Shown here: positions 18,554 to 27,117 of the stretch, one piece after another | Layout of the letters: every line of letters starts with the position of its first letter | Numbering within the stretch: the first letter of the stretch is position 1 | NCBI RefSeq assembly: GCF_963677685.1 | Contig: NZ_OY782185.1 | Coordinates: forward strand, 148,973 to 212,972 | DNA: 64,000 nt | Direction: 5' to 3' | Source: an uncultured Bacteroides sp. | Lineage (GTDB): Bacteria; Bacteroidota; Bacteroidia; Bacteroidales; Bacteroidaceae | Position numbers and translations under genes: made by a program | Notes under the pieces: generated by a model | What the model saw: the letters and a program-made list of their open reading frames with translations, nothing else | Database searches by the model: none | What the model was told of the DNA's origin: nothing

Positions 18554-19855
18554 CTCTAAGCTCTTCATCTCCAAATATTTATTAATCACATCTATTGAGA
18601 GCTTATTAGGTGTAGTTAACAATGCATAAATGCCATTTTGCTTAAGCGTAGAGATAATCAATCGTTTATCAAAAGCAAATTTATCAGCTATCACCTGCTG
18701 ATAATACTCTTCTGTATTTTGAGGTTTAGTATCAATAAATTGCTGTAACTCCATATCTTCAAAAATAACGACCAACAAGCAATGTCGACTTGCTAATAAG
18801 CGAAGAAATTGTAATTGCCTCTTCATTGCATTCATGCTATCAAAATTAGTATACAGCACTAAAAAACTACGTTTGCTAACACGTTTACTTAAATGTGCGC
18901 AGAGTGCTGAAAAATCGCTCTCGCCAAAAGACGTTTTCTGATCATAAAGAATTTCGAGTAATCTCTGTAATTGCCCTGATTGAGCGGAAGCCGGGAGAAA
19001 AGTATCAAAATATTGATTAAAAGTAACCAGACCAGCCTTATCCCCTTTTCTCATTGCCACATAAGAAAGTACTAAAGAGGCATTTATAGAATAGTCCAAA
19101 AAAGTCATCCCACCAAAAGCTTGTTGCATAACCCGCCCTTTATCAACCACACAATAAATCTGCTGAGAGCGTTCATCCTGATATGTATTCACCATCAGCT
19201 GATGTTTTCTTGCACTTGCCTTCCAATTGATCATTCGATAATCATCACCTTTCACATACTCTTTGATCTGTTCAAATTCAGTATGCTGCCCCACTCTCCT
19301 CACACGCTTGATTCCCAAATCAGTCAGATTATTAGTCATCGCCATTAATTCATAGCGACGAAGCATCAAAAAAGAAGGGTAGATTTTTATCTTTTGTTCT
19401 TCACCACAAGTAAAGCGCCTCTCAATCAGCATAAAGAAACTAGATACAAACACCCTAATATGTCCAAATTGATATTCTCCTCTTTTTACGGGATACAATG
19501 AATAGGATAAAGTTTTAGAGCCGGACTGAGGTAGTAAAAAAGAAAAAAGAAGATCTCTTTTTTGAAAAACAGGAGGTGCCTCATCAATAACTCTAACCTG
19601 CACCGTAAAAGGATAGTTATTCCAAAGAGTAACTTTTACAATATTTTCATCACCATTGGAGAAGCGCTCGGCACACTGCCTTGAAGCCCCAACACCTCTA
19701 TTTCTATAGAGTAAGAGTCCATCTAAAAAAAGAATACAAATAAATAGAATAAGTAAAAGTTGACCAATGACAAACAGGGACATAAAAAAGTATCCCCCTC
19801 CGAGCAGAACAATGATCAGCAATGCAATAATATAAAAACGTCGGGTCAGAAACAT
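18545..19855 (-). CDS. DUF58 domain protein
   Basis: A 436-residue protein with two N-terminal transmembrane helices (about 7-45), a beta-rich middle and the DUF58 core GDDYRMINWKASARKHQLMVN near residue 205. A vWA-like C-terminal part follows (VDKGR as a degenerate MIDAS). DUF58 proteins pair with MoxR ATPases, as here: the MoxR stop codon and this ATG share 1 nt at 19855. Last gene of the minus-strand MoxR/SpoIIM run. Molecular role unknown. Confidence 0.88.
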   Translation of the reverse strand: MFLTRRFYIIALLIIVLLGGGYFFMSLFVIGQLLLILFICILFLDGLLLYRNRGVGASRQCAERFSNGDENIVKVTLWNNYPFTVQVRVIDEAPPVFQKRDLLFSFLLPQSGSKTLSYSLYPVKRGEYQFGHIRVFVSSFFMLIERRFTCGEEQKIKIYPSFLMLRRYELMAMTNNLTDLGIKRVRRVGQHTEFEQIKEYVKGDDYRMINWKASARKHQLMVNTYQDERSQQIYCVVDKGRVMQQAFGGMTFLDYSINASLVLSYVAMRKGDKAGLVTFNQYFDTFLPASAQSGQLQRLLEILYDQKTSFGESDFSALCAHLSKRVSKRSFLVLYTNFDSMNAMKRQLQFLRLLASRHCLLVVIFEDMELQQFIDTKPQNTEEYYQQVIADKFAFDKRLIISTLKQNGIYALLTTPNKLSIDVINKYLEMKSLELL

Positions 19856-20826
19856 TATTTGGGTACCTCTACTTTATCAATTAGCCGTTGAGTAATTTTC
19901 ACTGCGGAATATCCTTCCATCTCTGCCTCAGCAGTTAGAATTAAACGGTGCTGCAACACAAAAGGAGCAACAAATTTAATATCCTCAGGGGCAACAAAAT
20001 CACGACCTTGCAAGAGTGCATATGCTTTAGACGCTTGTAACAAAGCCACTGAAGCCCTCGGAGATGCTCCTAGATAAACGGCTTTACTAGTACGTGTCTG
20101 CTGAATAATTAATGCAATATATTCCAACAAGGTATGTTCAACATAAACTCGTTCCACCAAACCTTTCAGAGTTAGCAATTCCGCCGACGTCAACACAGAG
20201 CTAATTTCTTCAAGCTTAACGATACGTGCATTAGAATGATGACGCTCTAAGATACTCACCTCTTCTTCTAAAGAAGGATAATCCATCGTTATTTTCATCA
20301 AAAAACGATCCAACTGTGCTTCAGGCAATTTATAAGTACCTTCTTGCTCCACAGGGTTCTGCGTTGCAAAAATCGCATACGGATCATTCATTAAATACGT
20401 AAAACCATCCATGCTTATCTGACGTTCTTCCATGACTTCGAAAAGAGCCGACTGTGTTTTTGCCGGTGCACGATTAATTTCATCAACCAACACAAGGTTT
20501 CCAAAAACAGGACCTTTATGGAAATCGAACTCATTTGTTTTCATATTAAAAACCGCAGTACCAAGCACATCACTAGGCATCAGGTCAGGAGTAAACTGAA
20601 TACGACTAAAATCCGCTTCAATCAATCGAGCAATCAGTTTAGCCAACAGTGTTTTAGCCACTCCGGGAACCCCCTCTATCAAGGCATGCCCATTAGCTAA
20701 AATAGTAGTCAGCAACAAATCAACCGTCCGCTCCTGCCCCACAATAACCGACGCAACATTTTCCTTTAAGCATCTTATTTTTTCAGCGAAAAGCGCCAAA
20801 TCGTTCTCTTCAATATTACCTTTCAT
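19855..20826 (-). CDS. MoxR-family AAA+ ATPase
   Basis: A 323-residue cytosolic AAA+ ATPase. Walker A has the MoxR form EGVPGVAKTLLAK, Walker B is LVLVDEINRA, followed by FATQNPVEQEGTYKLPEAQLDRF (sensor region) and the C-terminal lid with GASPRASVALLQASKAYAL. MoxR ATPases act as chaperone-like activators of partner vWA or DUF58 proteins. It sits between DUF4350 and DUF58 genes in a tightly packed run. Confidence 0.93.
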   Translation of the reverse strand: MKGNIEENDLALFAEKIRCLKENVASVIVGQERTVDLLLTTILANGHALIEGVPGVAKTLLAKLIARLIEADFSRIQFTPDLMPSDVLGTAVFNMKTNEFDFHKGPVFGNLVLVDEINRAPAKTQSALFEVMEERQISMDGFTYLMNDPYAIFATQNPVEQEGTYKLPEAQLDRFLMKITMDYPSLEEEVSILERHHSNARIVKLEEISSVLTSAELLTLKGLVERVYVEHTLLEYIALIIQQTRTSKAVYLGASPRASVALLQASKAYALLQGRDFVAPEDIKFVAPFVLQHRLILTAEAEMEGYSAVKITQRLIDKVEVPK

Positions 20827-20847
20827 ACAATTATATTATATAAAGCA

Positions 20848-22170
20848 TTACACATCACTCAAATTATCTCTAATTCTATCCATCTCATCCACCAAATCTT
20901 TCATTTGTTCTTCAGAAACACTAGTCTTTAAATCCGCCATTATGGGGCGAATTCGCAAAAGCAACTTCAAAATATCTTTTTCATCCAATCCGAGTTTTCG
21001 GGCGAGTTTAAATGAAAGTTCGGCATCGTCAAAATCATTCTCTACATCAATCTGTACTTTTCGCCGTAAAGAATCAGCAAAAAGAATAAATTTCTTACGC
21101 ACTAAGTCTGCATGGTTTTTCTTTTGAAAGTACAATGTGCCAATGAGTTTAACAAAATCAAGGGCTTTATTCGACGGAGGCATTATTAGTGGAATAACCT
21201 TCTGTCTTCTTCTCGCCGTAAAGACAGTAAAAGTAAGCAGCACAATCATTGTTAAGTACAAAGCCCAACGAAGCGGAGTGTGAGACAGCAGAAAACGAAA
21301 AGGAGATTCTGCCCGACGGGCATTCATCGAATAAGTTTCTGTACGAAGAAAAGATTTACCTTTCGCTGCCGACAATATTCGAAATATAAGCATCCCATTT
21401 TTCTTATCAAGCATGCCATAGTTCGTAAACAATAAAGGAGTACTCACCAAGATAATTTGCCCTTTACCTATTTTCCTCGAAAGAACTACCGCTCCTAACG
21501 CCTCGGAATTCATTCTTCTCTTTTGCTTCTCAACCATCCGATTAGCAGCTAAACTATCTTTCATTGTTTTATTCCTCTTGTTAAGGAACTCTTTCCTCAT
21601 CGAAACATTATATGCCCAAACAACATTAGTAGAGTCTGCATCAAGAAAAAAGGCTGTGCACAGTTGAGAATAAAGCAAATACGATTGAGATGAATAAAGA
21701 GAATCACCCACCCATTGCAGAGTATCATGTGTTAGAAACATGGAAGAAGTCTGACGTTTCAATGCAGGTAGACTAAAAAAACTTCGTGAAAGAGTCAAGC
21801 CTAAAGTATCACAAAGAGGGCGAGCAAAAGAAGAGGCTGCCAGAACAATGCAATTCCCTCGATCAGCCAATGTTAAAACAGCATCAACGTCTACTTTTGT
21901 GAAATTCAAGTTTTCAGCAATAGCTAAAATGCCACTACTAGTCACACTATCTTTCAAAGCAATTTGATAAAAGGTCTCGTTGGAAACTGTATAACCAGAG
22001 GGTATAGACGACTGGCAGACATCATCAAAAACACTTGCGCCAAAAGGTTGTTTATCATATCGGCTGAATGTTGGTAGCCATCGAAATTTCTTAGGCAAAT
22101 GATATTCCGTCCAACCCATCAAGCCTAGAAACAAAAGAATAAAGAGAATAAAAAGTTTGCTACTCTTCAT
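20848..22170 (-). CDS. DUF4350 domain protein
   Basis: A 440-residue membrane-anchored protein: one N-terminal helix (about 5-20), a periplasmic DUF4350-like domain (PFGASVFDDV near residue 42, a GKGQIILVSTPLLFTNYGML block near 235), a second helix (about 310-330), and a cytosolic helical C-terminus. It overlaps the preceding DUF4129 gene by 11 nt (22160-22170). In the MoxR-DUF58 type of cluster this family commonly sits beside DUF4129; function is unknown. Confidence 0.8.
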   Translation of the reverse strand: MKSSKLFILFILLFLGLMGWTEYHLPKKFRWLPTFSRYDKQPFGASVFDDVCQSSIPSGYTVSNETFYQIALKDSVTSSGILAIAENLNFTKVDVDAVLTLADRGNCIVLAASSFARPLCDTLGLTLSRSFFSLPALKRQTSSMFLTHDTLQWVGDSLYSSQSYLLYSQLCTAFFLDADSTNVVWAYNVSMRKEFLNKRNKTMKDSLAANRMVEKQKRRMNSEALGAVVLSRKIGKGQIILVSTPLLFTNYGMLDKKNGMLIFRILSAAKGKSFLRTETYSMNARRAESPFRFLLSHTPLRWALYLTMIVLLTFTVFTARRRQKVIPLIMPPSNKALDFVKLIGTLYFQKKNHADLVRKKFILFADSLRRKVQIDVENDFDDAELSFKLARKLGLDEKDILKLLLRIRPIMADLKTSVSEEQMKDLVDEMDRIRDNLSDV

Positions 22171-22795
22171 CCCATCCTCCTTTCAGCATTTCTTGCTGCA
22201 AAACCTCCACCTCGCGATATTGAGACTCAGTCACCTCAAAATTACCATAACGTACTCTCAAAAAACGATTAGTGAACTTCCTAAAAAGAAAACGTTGTTC
22301 CTCTTTTTTTATTTCATAGATATATTCAGTAGGAGTTTTATATAATTGCCAATTTATTCTCCCCTCATCGGCTAAGTGTTTTAGCATCTGCAAATAACAC
22401 AAACGGATCGCTTCCTTAAAGTCATTTTTTAAAAGAGCAGCTTCTATTTCAGCCTCAAAGTTAACTCCATAAATAGTATCAACCCCTTCAGTATAAGAAG
22501 TGACCTTCTTTGAAGGTCGTACAAATAAATCAGAATGTCTACGATACAAATACCATGCTAATAGAGCGAAAACAATCAATAAAAGAGCCGCAAACACTAT
22601 TAAAGAATATTTCGAAGCAACGGCATCACCAAATAATCCTCCCAAAAAATCTTTTATCCAACCAATCAGTAGTTGGAAAAGATTTAAGTCGGGAGTCACT
22701 AAATCCCGATTGTAATCATAAGCAGGAAGAGATTGCCACATCTTTATCCTGCCCACATCACATATCAGGGTATCAGCCATTTGCTCCATCCGCAT
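22160..22795 (-). CDS. DUF4129 domain protein
   Basis: A 211-residue protein with one transmembrane helix (about 66-87, LIVFAALLLIVFALLAWYLY) and a C-terminal cytosolic DUF4129-like domain: KNDFKEAIRLCYLQMLKHLADEG, then PTEYIYEI and FLRVRYGNFEVTESQYREVE. It lies 4 nt after the upstream membrane gene and overlaps the DUF4350 gene by 11 nt, so translational coupling is likely. Met3 or Met6 could also be the start. Confidence 0.82.
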   Translation of the reverse strand: MRMEQMADTLICDVGRIKMWQSLPAYDYNRDLVTPDLNLFQLLIGWIKDFLGGLFGDAVASKYSLIVFAALLLIVFALLAWYLYRRHSDLFVRPSKKVTSYTEGVDTIYGVNFEAEIEAALLKNDFKEAIRLCYLQMLKHLADEGRINWQLYKTPTEYIYEIKKEEQRFLFRKFTNRFLRVRYGNFEVTESQYREVEVLQQEMLKGGWDEE

Positions 22796-22799
22796 TCAA

Positions 22800-23738
22800 T
22801 TACAGTTGTTCAAATTTATCAATATCATCAACAATAGAAATATCCTCCACTTTCTCTTTAGCATGGGCATATTGATACGCAAGAGCAACAAAGGTCAAAG
22901 TCATTGACAGATACATTCCCAATGATTGCACCACAGCTAGCAGATAAAGAAGAAAACTGTATAGAGGAGAGATACCTACCGTACTAGATGAATCACTTAA
23001 CGTAAAGAAGTATTTTACAACCGTTGCCACATACCATGGCATAGTGGTAACTCCTTGCAATATTCCTGCAATAAGTCCCATAACAAATATGATAGCAAAA
23101 ATACCTCCCCAAGTTGCAAAGCCTAGACGGAATGCTTTCTTTATTGACTTCCAAACGTTTTCTTCTCCTAACAAATAAGTTGGCATAAGAAGAGAAAGAG
23201 GCATACTGACAGCTATAAACAAAGGTATAAATAATAGCAAAAGCCATGGCAGCAGAGAAGTCAGGACAACCATAAGAGTCATTATAATGACAACGATAAA
23301 AAAAAGGAGCAGTGACAATAATATAGAACGCTTAAGATTGCGGAATAGCATTTCCCTGATATCCTTAAAGTGGATTCCAACCAATCGTTCTTCTCTTTCA
23401 TTGTACACTGTGATTAATGCATAAATTAATGAGTACATCAAAGATGAACCTATCCAAGCGCAAAGTATCACCAAGCCATAACTCACAAAAAACATACTTC
23501 CCAAAGCCCCCAAAGCTGCTACAGGATCAGCATTTGGTCCCAAAGCAGTAGCATTAAGCGTTCCTGACATTAAGGTATTAAGACTTAAAGCCTGAACCAA
23601 ACATAAAGGGAGCAGTAAATAAATTATATACTTAAATAAAGGCTTCCGATTCTCTTTAATAAAATCAAAAGAAGCATCCATTTTTTCTCCGAATTTTCGT
23701 TTTGCATAGAAAACGATTTTAGGTTTTTGAATATCCAT
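22800..23738 (-). CDS. Polytopic membrane protein of the MoxR/SpoIIM cluster
   Basis: A 312-residue membrane protein with about six hydrophobic segments and a short acidic tail (VEDISIVDDIDKFEQL). I cannot assign it to a named family with confidence. It overlaps the upstream SpoIIM-family gene by 20 nt (23719-23738) and abuts DUF4129, so it belongs to the same transcription unit and presumably the same membrane complex. M17 (MDASFDFIKENRKPLFKY) is an alternative start that would remove the overlap. Confidence 0.75.
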   Translation of the reverse strand: MDIQKPKIVFYAKRKFGEKMDASFDFIKENRKPLFKYIIYLLLPLCLVQALSLNTLMSGTLNATALGPNADPVAALGALGSMFFVSYGLVILCAWIGSSLMYSLIYALITVYNEREERLVGIHFKDIREMLFRNLKRSILLSLLLFFIVVIIMTLMVVLTSLLPWLLLLFIPLFIAVSMPLSLLMPTYLLGEENVWKSIKKAFRLGFATWGGIFAIIFVMGLIAGILQGVTTMPWYVATVVKYFFTLSDSSSTVGISPLYSFLLYLLAVVQSLGMYLSMTLTFVALAYQYAHAKEKVEDISIVDDIDKFEQL

Positions 23739-24681
23739 GTCTTTTTTTATTTGGTAAATAAATATAGTAAAATAGAATAAAAGCGATAGAACAGATAATC
23801 ACACCAATCCGAATAAAATCGGGAAGTTCGGTATGTCGGGTTAAGAATCCTTCAATAAAAGCAGCTATAATAAAGATAGGCACTGTTCCCACAACGATTT
23901 TAAGTCCTTTCTTAGCCCCATGCTTAAAGGAATGAAGGCGCGTGTACGTGCCGGGAAACAACCAACCGTTTCCCAAAGCTATCCCGGCAGCCCCTGCAAC
24001 AATGATAGCCCAAATCTCAAGCGTTCCGTGAAGCCAAACAGCAAGAATAGATTCCATTGCCAGGCCTTGTTTTATAAAAAACAGTTGAAAAGCTCCCAAC
24101 ATTATTCCATTAGACAGTAACATATAAGCCGTTCCAAAACAAGTAAGAACTCCCATTGCAAAGACTCTGAAAGAAACTCCTACATTATTGAGAGTAATAC
24201 CAAGAAACATCGGAAGTTCTGCCGACTGTCCATAAACTGCCATCGGTTCTCCATTAGCAATGTTATTGAGAGTCATATCCACATAACCATTCCCCATAAT
24301 CAGCCGAACAAAGTCATCATCATGAAATGTTGAGAAAGCTCCAATAAGAGTTCCTGAAAGAAAAATCAAAAATGAGATCAGTAATTCTTTTCGGGCAGAA
24401 TACATAATTAAAGGAATTTCAGTAGTCCAAAAAGTATAAATACGACTCCATTTTTCACGCTTATTTCTGTATAACTTATTGTGCAAAGCAGAAGCTAAAT
24501 TATTCAAATAGATAGTAATACGAGAATGAGGAAAATGAGTCTGTGCGAAAGCTAAATCAGAAGTAATTTCGATATAGACCTCAGCAAACAAATCCGGACT
24601 CAAAACATTTGATTCATCAATTGTTTTCTCAGTTTTTTTCCAACGATCTATATTAAGCCTTATAAATGTTACCTCTTTCAT
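23719..24681 (-). CDS. SpoIIM-family (DUF95) membrane protein
   Basis: A 320-residue protein with a soluble helical N-terminal part (about 1-95) and six or so transmembrane segments. The arrangement MGNGYVDMTLNNIANGEPMAVYG, then a GVSFRVFAMGVLTCFGTAYML helix and a WLHGTLEIWAIIVAGAAGIALG block, is typical of SpoIIM-like proteins found outside spore formers. In Bacillus, SpoIIM belongs to the engulfment complex; in Bacteroidota its role is unknown. First gene of the six-gene minus-strand run, divergent from the RDD gene. Confidence 0.85.
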   Translation of the reverse strand: MKEVTFIRLNIDRWKKTEKTIDESNVLSPDLFAEVYIEITSDLAFAQTHFPHSRITIYLNNLASALHNKLYRNKREKWSRIYTFWTTEIPLIMYSARKELLISFLIFLSGTLIGAFSTFHDDDFVRLIMGNGYVDMTLNNIANGEPMAVYGQSAELPMFLGITLNNVGVSFRVFAMGVLTCFGTAYMLLSNGIMLGAFQLFFIKQGLAMESILAVWLHGTLEIWAIIVAGAAGIALGNGWLFPGTYTRLHSFKHGAKKGLKIVVGTVPIFIIAAFIEGFLTRHTELPDFIRIGVIICSIAFILFYYIYLPNKKRHGYSKT

Positions 24682-24724
24682 TATATTCCTACCAATAGAA
24701 TAAATTTCCCGTTAATAGTGCAGA

Positions 24725-24732
24725 CAAAAGTA
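24725..24732 (-). promoter_or_regulatory. -7 box (TACTTTTG) for the SpoIIM-MoxR-DUF58 run
   Basis: Exact TAnnTTTG match on the minus strand, 43 nt before the ATG at 24681; only 12 bp from the opposite-facing box at 24745. Confidence 0.55.
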
Positions 24733-24744
24733 GGAGAATTATCA

Positions 24745-24752
24745 TATATTTG
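24745..24752 (+). promoter_or_regulatory. -7 box (TATATTTG) of the RDD gene
   Basis: Exact TAnnTTTG match 31 nt before the RDD ATG. It overlaps the divergent promoter region of the SpoIIM run. Confidence 0.55.
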
Positions 24753-24783
24753 CAATCAAATGCGTAAAATATTTCGTAATTAA

Positions 24784-25524
24784 ATGGCTGAATCGACTAT
24801 TTTAACCGGACAATTTGTACAAATAGAGCAAGTGCCTGCAAGTGCAGGAGAAAGAGTCGTTGCATGCACTATTGATGCCATAGCACTCATTCTTTACATA
24901 GTAGTCACCTCATTCTTCTTGAATGCAGTGAACATTTCCCTATCAAGCACAACAGTAGGAACACTGCTTTTTATCACCTTATATTTGCCTGTACTCTGCT
25001 ACTCTTTGCTCTGTGAGGTTTTTAATCAGGGACAAAGCATAGGAAAGCATTTTTTAAGGATACGAGTCATAAAGGTAGATGGCAGTACTCCAACGCTTAG
25101 TTCATATCTACTACGCTGGTTATTGCTGCCTATAGACCTCCCTCTTACCAGTGGTTTGGGACTTTTAGTTATACTGTTAACCAAGAACAAACAACGTATA
25201 GGCGACTTAGCAGCAGGTACCATGGTGGTGAAAGAAGAAAATTATAAAAAAATTCATGTTAGCTTAGATGAATTCAACTACTTATCGGAAAATTACCATC
25301 CTGTCTATCCCCAAGTTACAGATTTATCATTGGAACAGATTAACGTCATATCAAAAACTCTTAATAGCAAAAACAAAAAAAGAGAGATTCAAATATCCTT
25401 AATTACTTCCAAACTGCAAAGCATATTAAAGGTTTACCACCCCATAAAAGACAAGGAACTATTTCTGCAAACAATAGTAAGGGACTACCAATTCTATGCA
25501 TTGGAAGACAATAGTTTAATATAG
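24784..25524 (+). CDS. RDD-family membrane protein
   Basis: A 246-residue protein. Residues about 18-150 form an RDD domain: RVVACTIDAIALILY (Arg-Asp signature), a second helix around 60-80, the FNQGQSIGKHFLRIRVIKVDG loop, and a third helix with KNKQRIGDLAAGTMVV. The C-terminal 90 residues are soluble and charged. RDD proteins are small membrane proteins of mostly unknown function, sometimes ion antiporters. Divergently transcribed from the SpoIIM-MoxR run, an arrangement that suggests shared function. Confidence 0.88.
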   Translation: MAESTILTGQFVQIEQVPASAGERVVACTIDAIALILYIVVTSFFLNAVNISLSSTTVGTLLFITLYLPVLCYSLLCEVFNQGQSIGKHFLRIRVIKVDGSTPTLSSYLLRWLLLPIDLPLTSGLGLLVILLTKNKQRIGDLAAGTMVVKEENYKKIHVSLDEFNYLSENYHPVYPQVTDLSLEQINVISKTLNSKNKKREIQISLITSKLQSILKVYHPIKDKELFLQTIVRDYQFYALEDNSLI

Positions 25525-25577
25525 TCTTTTATATAGCGGAACAGATACTTTAGAAGAAATTAAGCTATAAACAAATT

Positions 25578-25643
25578 CAAAACATCCCCATGTTGTACCA
25601 TAAAACATCCCCATCTTCTAGGGTACAACATGGGGATGTTTTG
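25578..25643. repeat. Perfect 22-bp inverted repeat with a third nested half-copy
   Basis: The left arm (25578-25599) and right arm (25622-25643) are perfect reverse complements over 22 bp, separated by 22 nt. The loop holds a 13-nt direct copy of the left arm's first part (AAAACATCCCCAT at 25602-25614, also at 25579-25591). The right arm can therefore pair with either copy, giving two exclusive hairpins. It lies between the RDD gene and the gene at 25758. Too long and G/C-rich for local chance; function unknown. Confidence 0.9.
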
Positions 25644-25722
25644 ATTATAAAGTACCTATACTTCATCAAAAAGCCTTTAATGATTTTATGAATAAGCTTT
25701 CGTTCTTTTTAGAATAAGTATA

Positions 25723-25730
25723 TACCTTTG
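25723..25730 (+). promoter_or_regulatory. -7 box (TACCTTTG)
   Basis: Exact TAnnTTTG match 27 nt before the ATG at 25758. Its TTG should not be taken as the start codon of the gene. Confidence 0.6.
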
Positions 25731-25757
25731 TATATTCACCATTGCTTACTAACCATC

Positions 25758-26258
25758 ATGACGATTTTATACTTAATTGCAGGGGTACTTTGTACAGTTG
25801 GAACTGTTCTTATCATCGGATCACTTCTTCCGAAAGAAAGGGTTGTAAAACGAAAGAGATCATATCAAATATCGCCGGAATCTTTATTTAAAATAGTGAC
25901 TGATAATACCAACTGGCAATATCGGCGAGACTTGAAAGATCTTATTATGATTAATAATGAAAACGGGATAGAAACATGGGATGAAATAAGTCATGATGGT
26001 ACAGTAATCCATTTTCAGACAAAAGAGACGATTCCATATTCGCTTTATTCATTTAGCATGAAATCTAAGCTCTTTAACGGATATTGGACAGGAGAGTTTA
26101 ATAACAATAATCAAGGGGGAACTATTTTTACATCAACAGAGCATATAAATATAAAGAATCCTTTTTTAAGAGCACTCTCTTATCTATTCTTTAATATAGG
26201 AAAGTTCATGGAAGAATATCAGGAAGATCTACATAAAAAAATAAAAACCATAAAATAA
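25758..26258 (+). CDS. Membrane-anchored protein, possible SRPBCC fold
   Basis: A 166-residue protein counted from the ATG at 25758. The frame is open ten codons further to a TTG at 25728, but that TTG is part of the promoter box, so the ATG is preferred. One N-terminal helix (about 2-23) is followed by a soluble domain whose pattern (SPESLFKIVTDNTNWQYRRDLKDL, later GYWTGEF and TIFTSTEHI) resembles the SRPBCC/START ligand-binding fold. That assignment is tentative. A terminator follows directly. Confidence 0.65.
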   Translation: MTILYLIAGVLCTVGTVLIIGSLLPKERVVKRKRSYQISPESLFKIVTDNTNWQYRRDLKDLIMINNENGIETWDEISHDGTVIHFQTKETIPYSLYSFSMKSKLFNGYWTGEFNNNNQGGTIFTSTEHINIKNPFLRALSYLFFNIGKFMEEYQEDLHKKIKTIK

Positions 26259-26291
26259 AAAGCCCCAACTTATAAGTAGTTGGAGCTTTAT
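26258..26291 (+). terminator. Intrinsic terminator
   Basis: AAAGC-CCAACT pairs with AGTTGG-GCTTT around TATAAGT with one internal mismatch, followed by a T-rich tail. It ends the transcript of the gene at 25758. Confidence 0.65.
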
Positions 26292-26335
26292 TAATAATTA
26301 TGAAGAGGAATTCTTAACTATACGATGAATATTAA

Positions 26336-26671
26336 TTACTCATCCTGACCTAAAGAATCGCCATATTCCATTTCACCTTGAACAATAAAAAGAATCTCTT
26401 TGGGATCATATTCTCCCATTTCATCTTTTCGAGCTTCCTTCACAATGTAGTCTGCTACAAGTTCTAAGTCAATATCGACATATCCTTCAGCATCAGGCTC
26501 AGCATCAAGAATGCCACTTTCAGTATAATACTCATCTATAAGATCTAAAAAATAGAGTAACTCATCATCAGAGTACTTATCTTTAAGTTCTTGCGGCAAA
26601 TAGTTTTTAATGTACGCTATGGTCTTATCATCATCAGCGTAATCTGACCAAATGTCCTCTCCTTGTCCCAT
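26336..26671 (-). CDS. Small acidic cytosolic protein, unknown function
   Basis: A 111-residue, strongly acidic protein with no signal peptide or membrane helix. It contains runs such as DDKTIAYIKNYLPQELKDKYSDDELLYFLDLIDEYY and a LELVADYIVKEARKDEMG helix. I do not recognise a named family, although it looks like a conserved Bacteroidales protein. It lies 12 nt after trxA on the same strand, so it is probably co-transcribed with thioredoxin. Confidence 0.7.
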   Translation of the reverse strand: MGQGEDIWSDYADDDKTIAYIKNYLPQELKDKYSDDELLYFLDLIDEYYTESGILDAEPDAEGYVDIDLELVADYIVKEARKDEMGEYDPKEILFIVQGEMEYGDSLGQDE

Positions 26672-26683
26672 AAAGTTTATGTA

Positions 26684-26998
26684 TTAAATTAATGCTTTCA
26701 CTTTGCTTTCGAAAACATCCTTACTTACAGCACCCACTTGCTTATCTACTATTTCGCCATCTTTAAAGAAAAGCACAGTAGGTATATTGCGAATACCATA
26801 AGTTGCAGGCAATTCTGTATTTTCATCTACATCACATTTTCCAATAATCACTTGACCTTCATATTCTTTAGCCAAGTCTTCAATAATAGGACCAACCATC
26901 TTACAAGGACCACACCAAGGTGCCCAAAAATCAATCACAACTGGTTTTCCTTCAGCCAATACACTTTTTACATTAGTGTCTGTAATTTCTAAAGCCAT
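26684..26998 (-). CDS. trxA: Thioredoxin
   Basis: A 104-residue classical thioredoxin. The active site is FWAPWCGPCKM, with the buried Asp in VDENTEL and the cis-Pro in RNIPTVLFF. It reduces protein disulfides in the cytosol. It has its own promoter box (27090-27097) in the gap after dnaE and is followed by the small acidic gene. Confidence 0.97.
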   Translation of the reverse strand: MALEITDTNVKSVLAEGKPVVIDFWAPWCGPCKMVGPIIEDLAKEYEGQVIIGKCDVDENTELPATYGIRNIPTVLFFKDGEIVDKQVGAVSKDVFESKVKALI

Positions 26999-27089
26999 AT
27001 TCTTTATCTATTATATATTAATAAATTAGTTTCTCTTATATAAATAGCATAACGTCCGTAAAGTTACTAAAGTTCTCAAAATCGTCGAA

Positions 27090-27097
27090 CAAAGATA
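27090..27097 (-). promoter_or_regulatory. -7 box (TATCTTTG) of trxA
   Basis: Exact TAnnTTTG match on the minus strand between dnaE and trxA, about 90 nt before the trxA ATG. Confidence 0.5.
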
Positions 27098-27117
27098 AAA
27101 AAAAAGAGAGAGCTATA

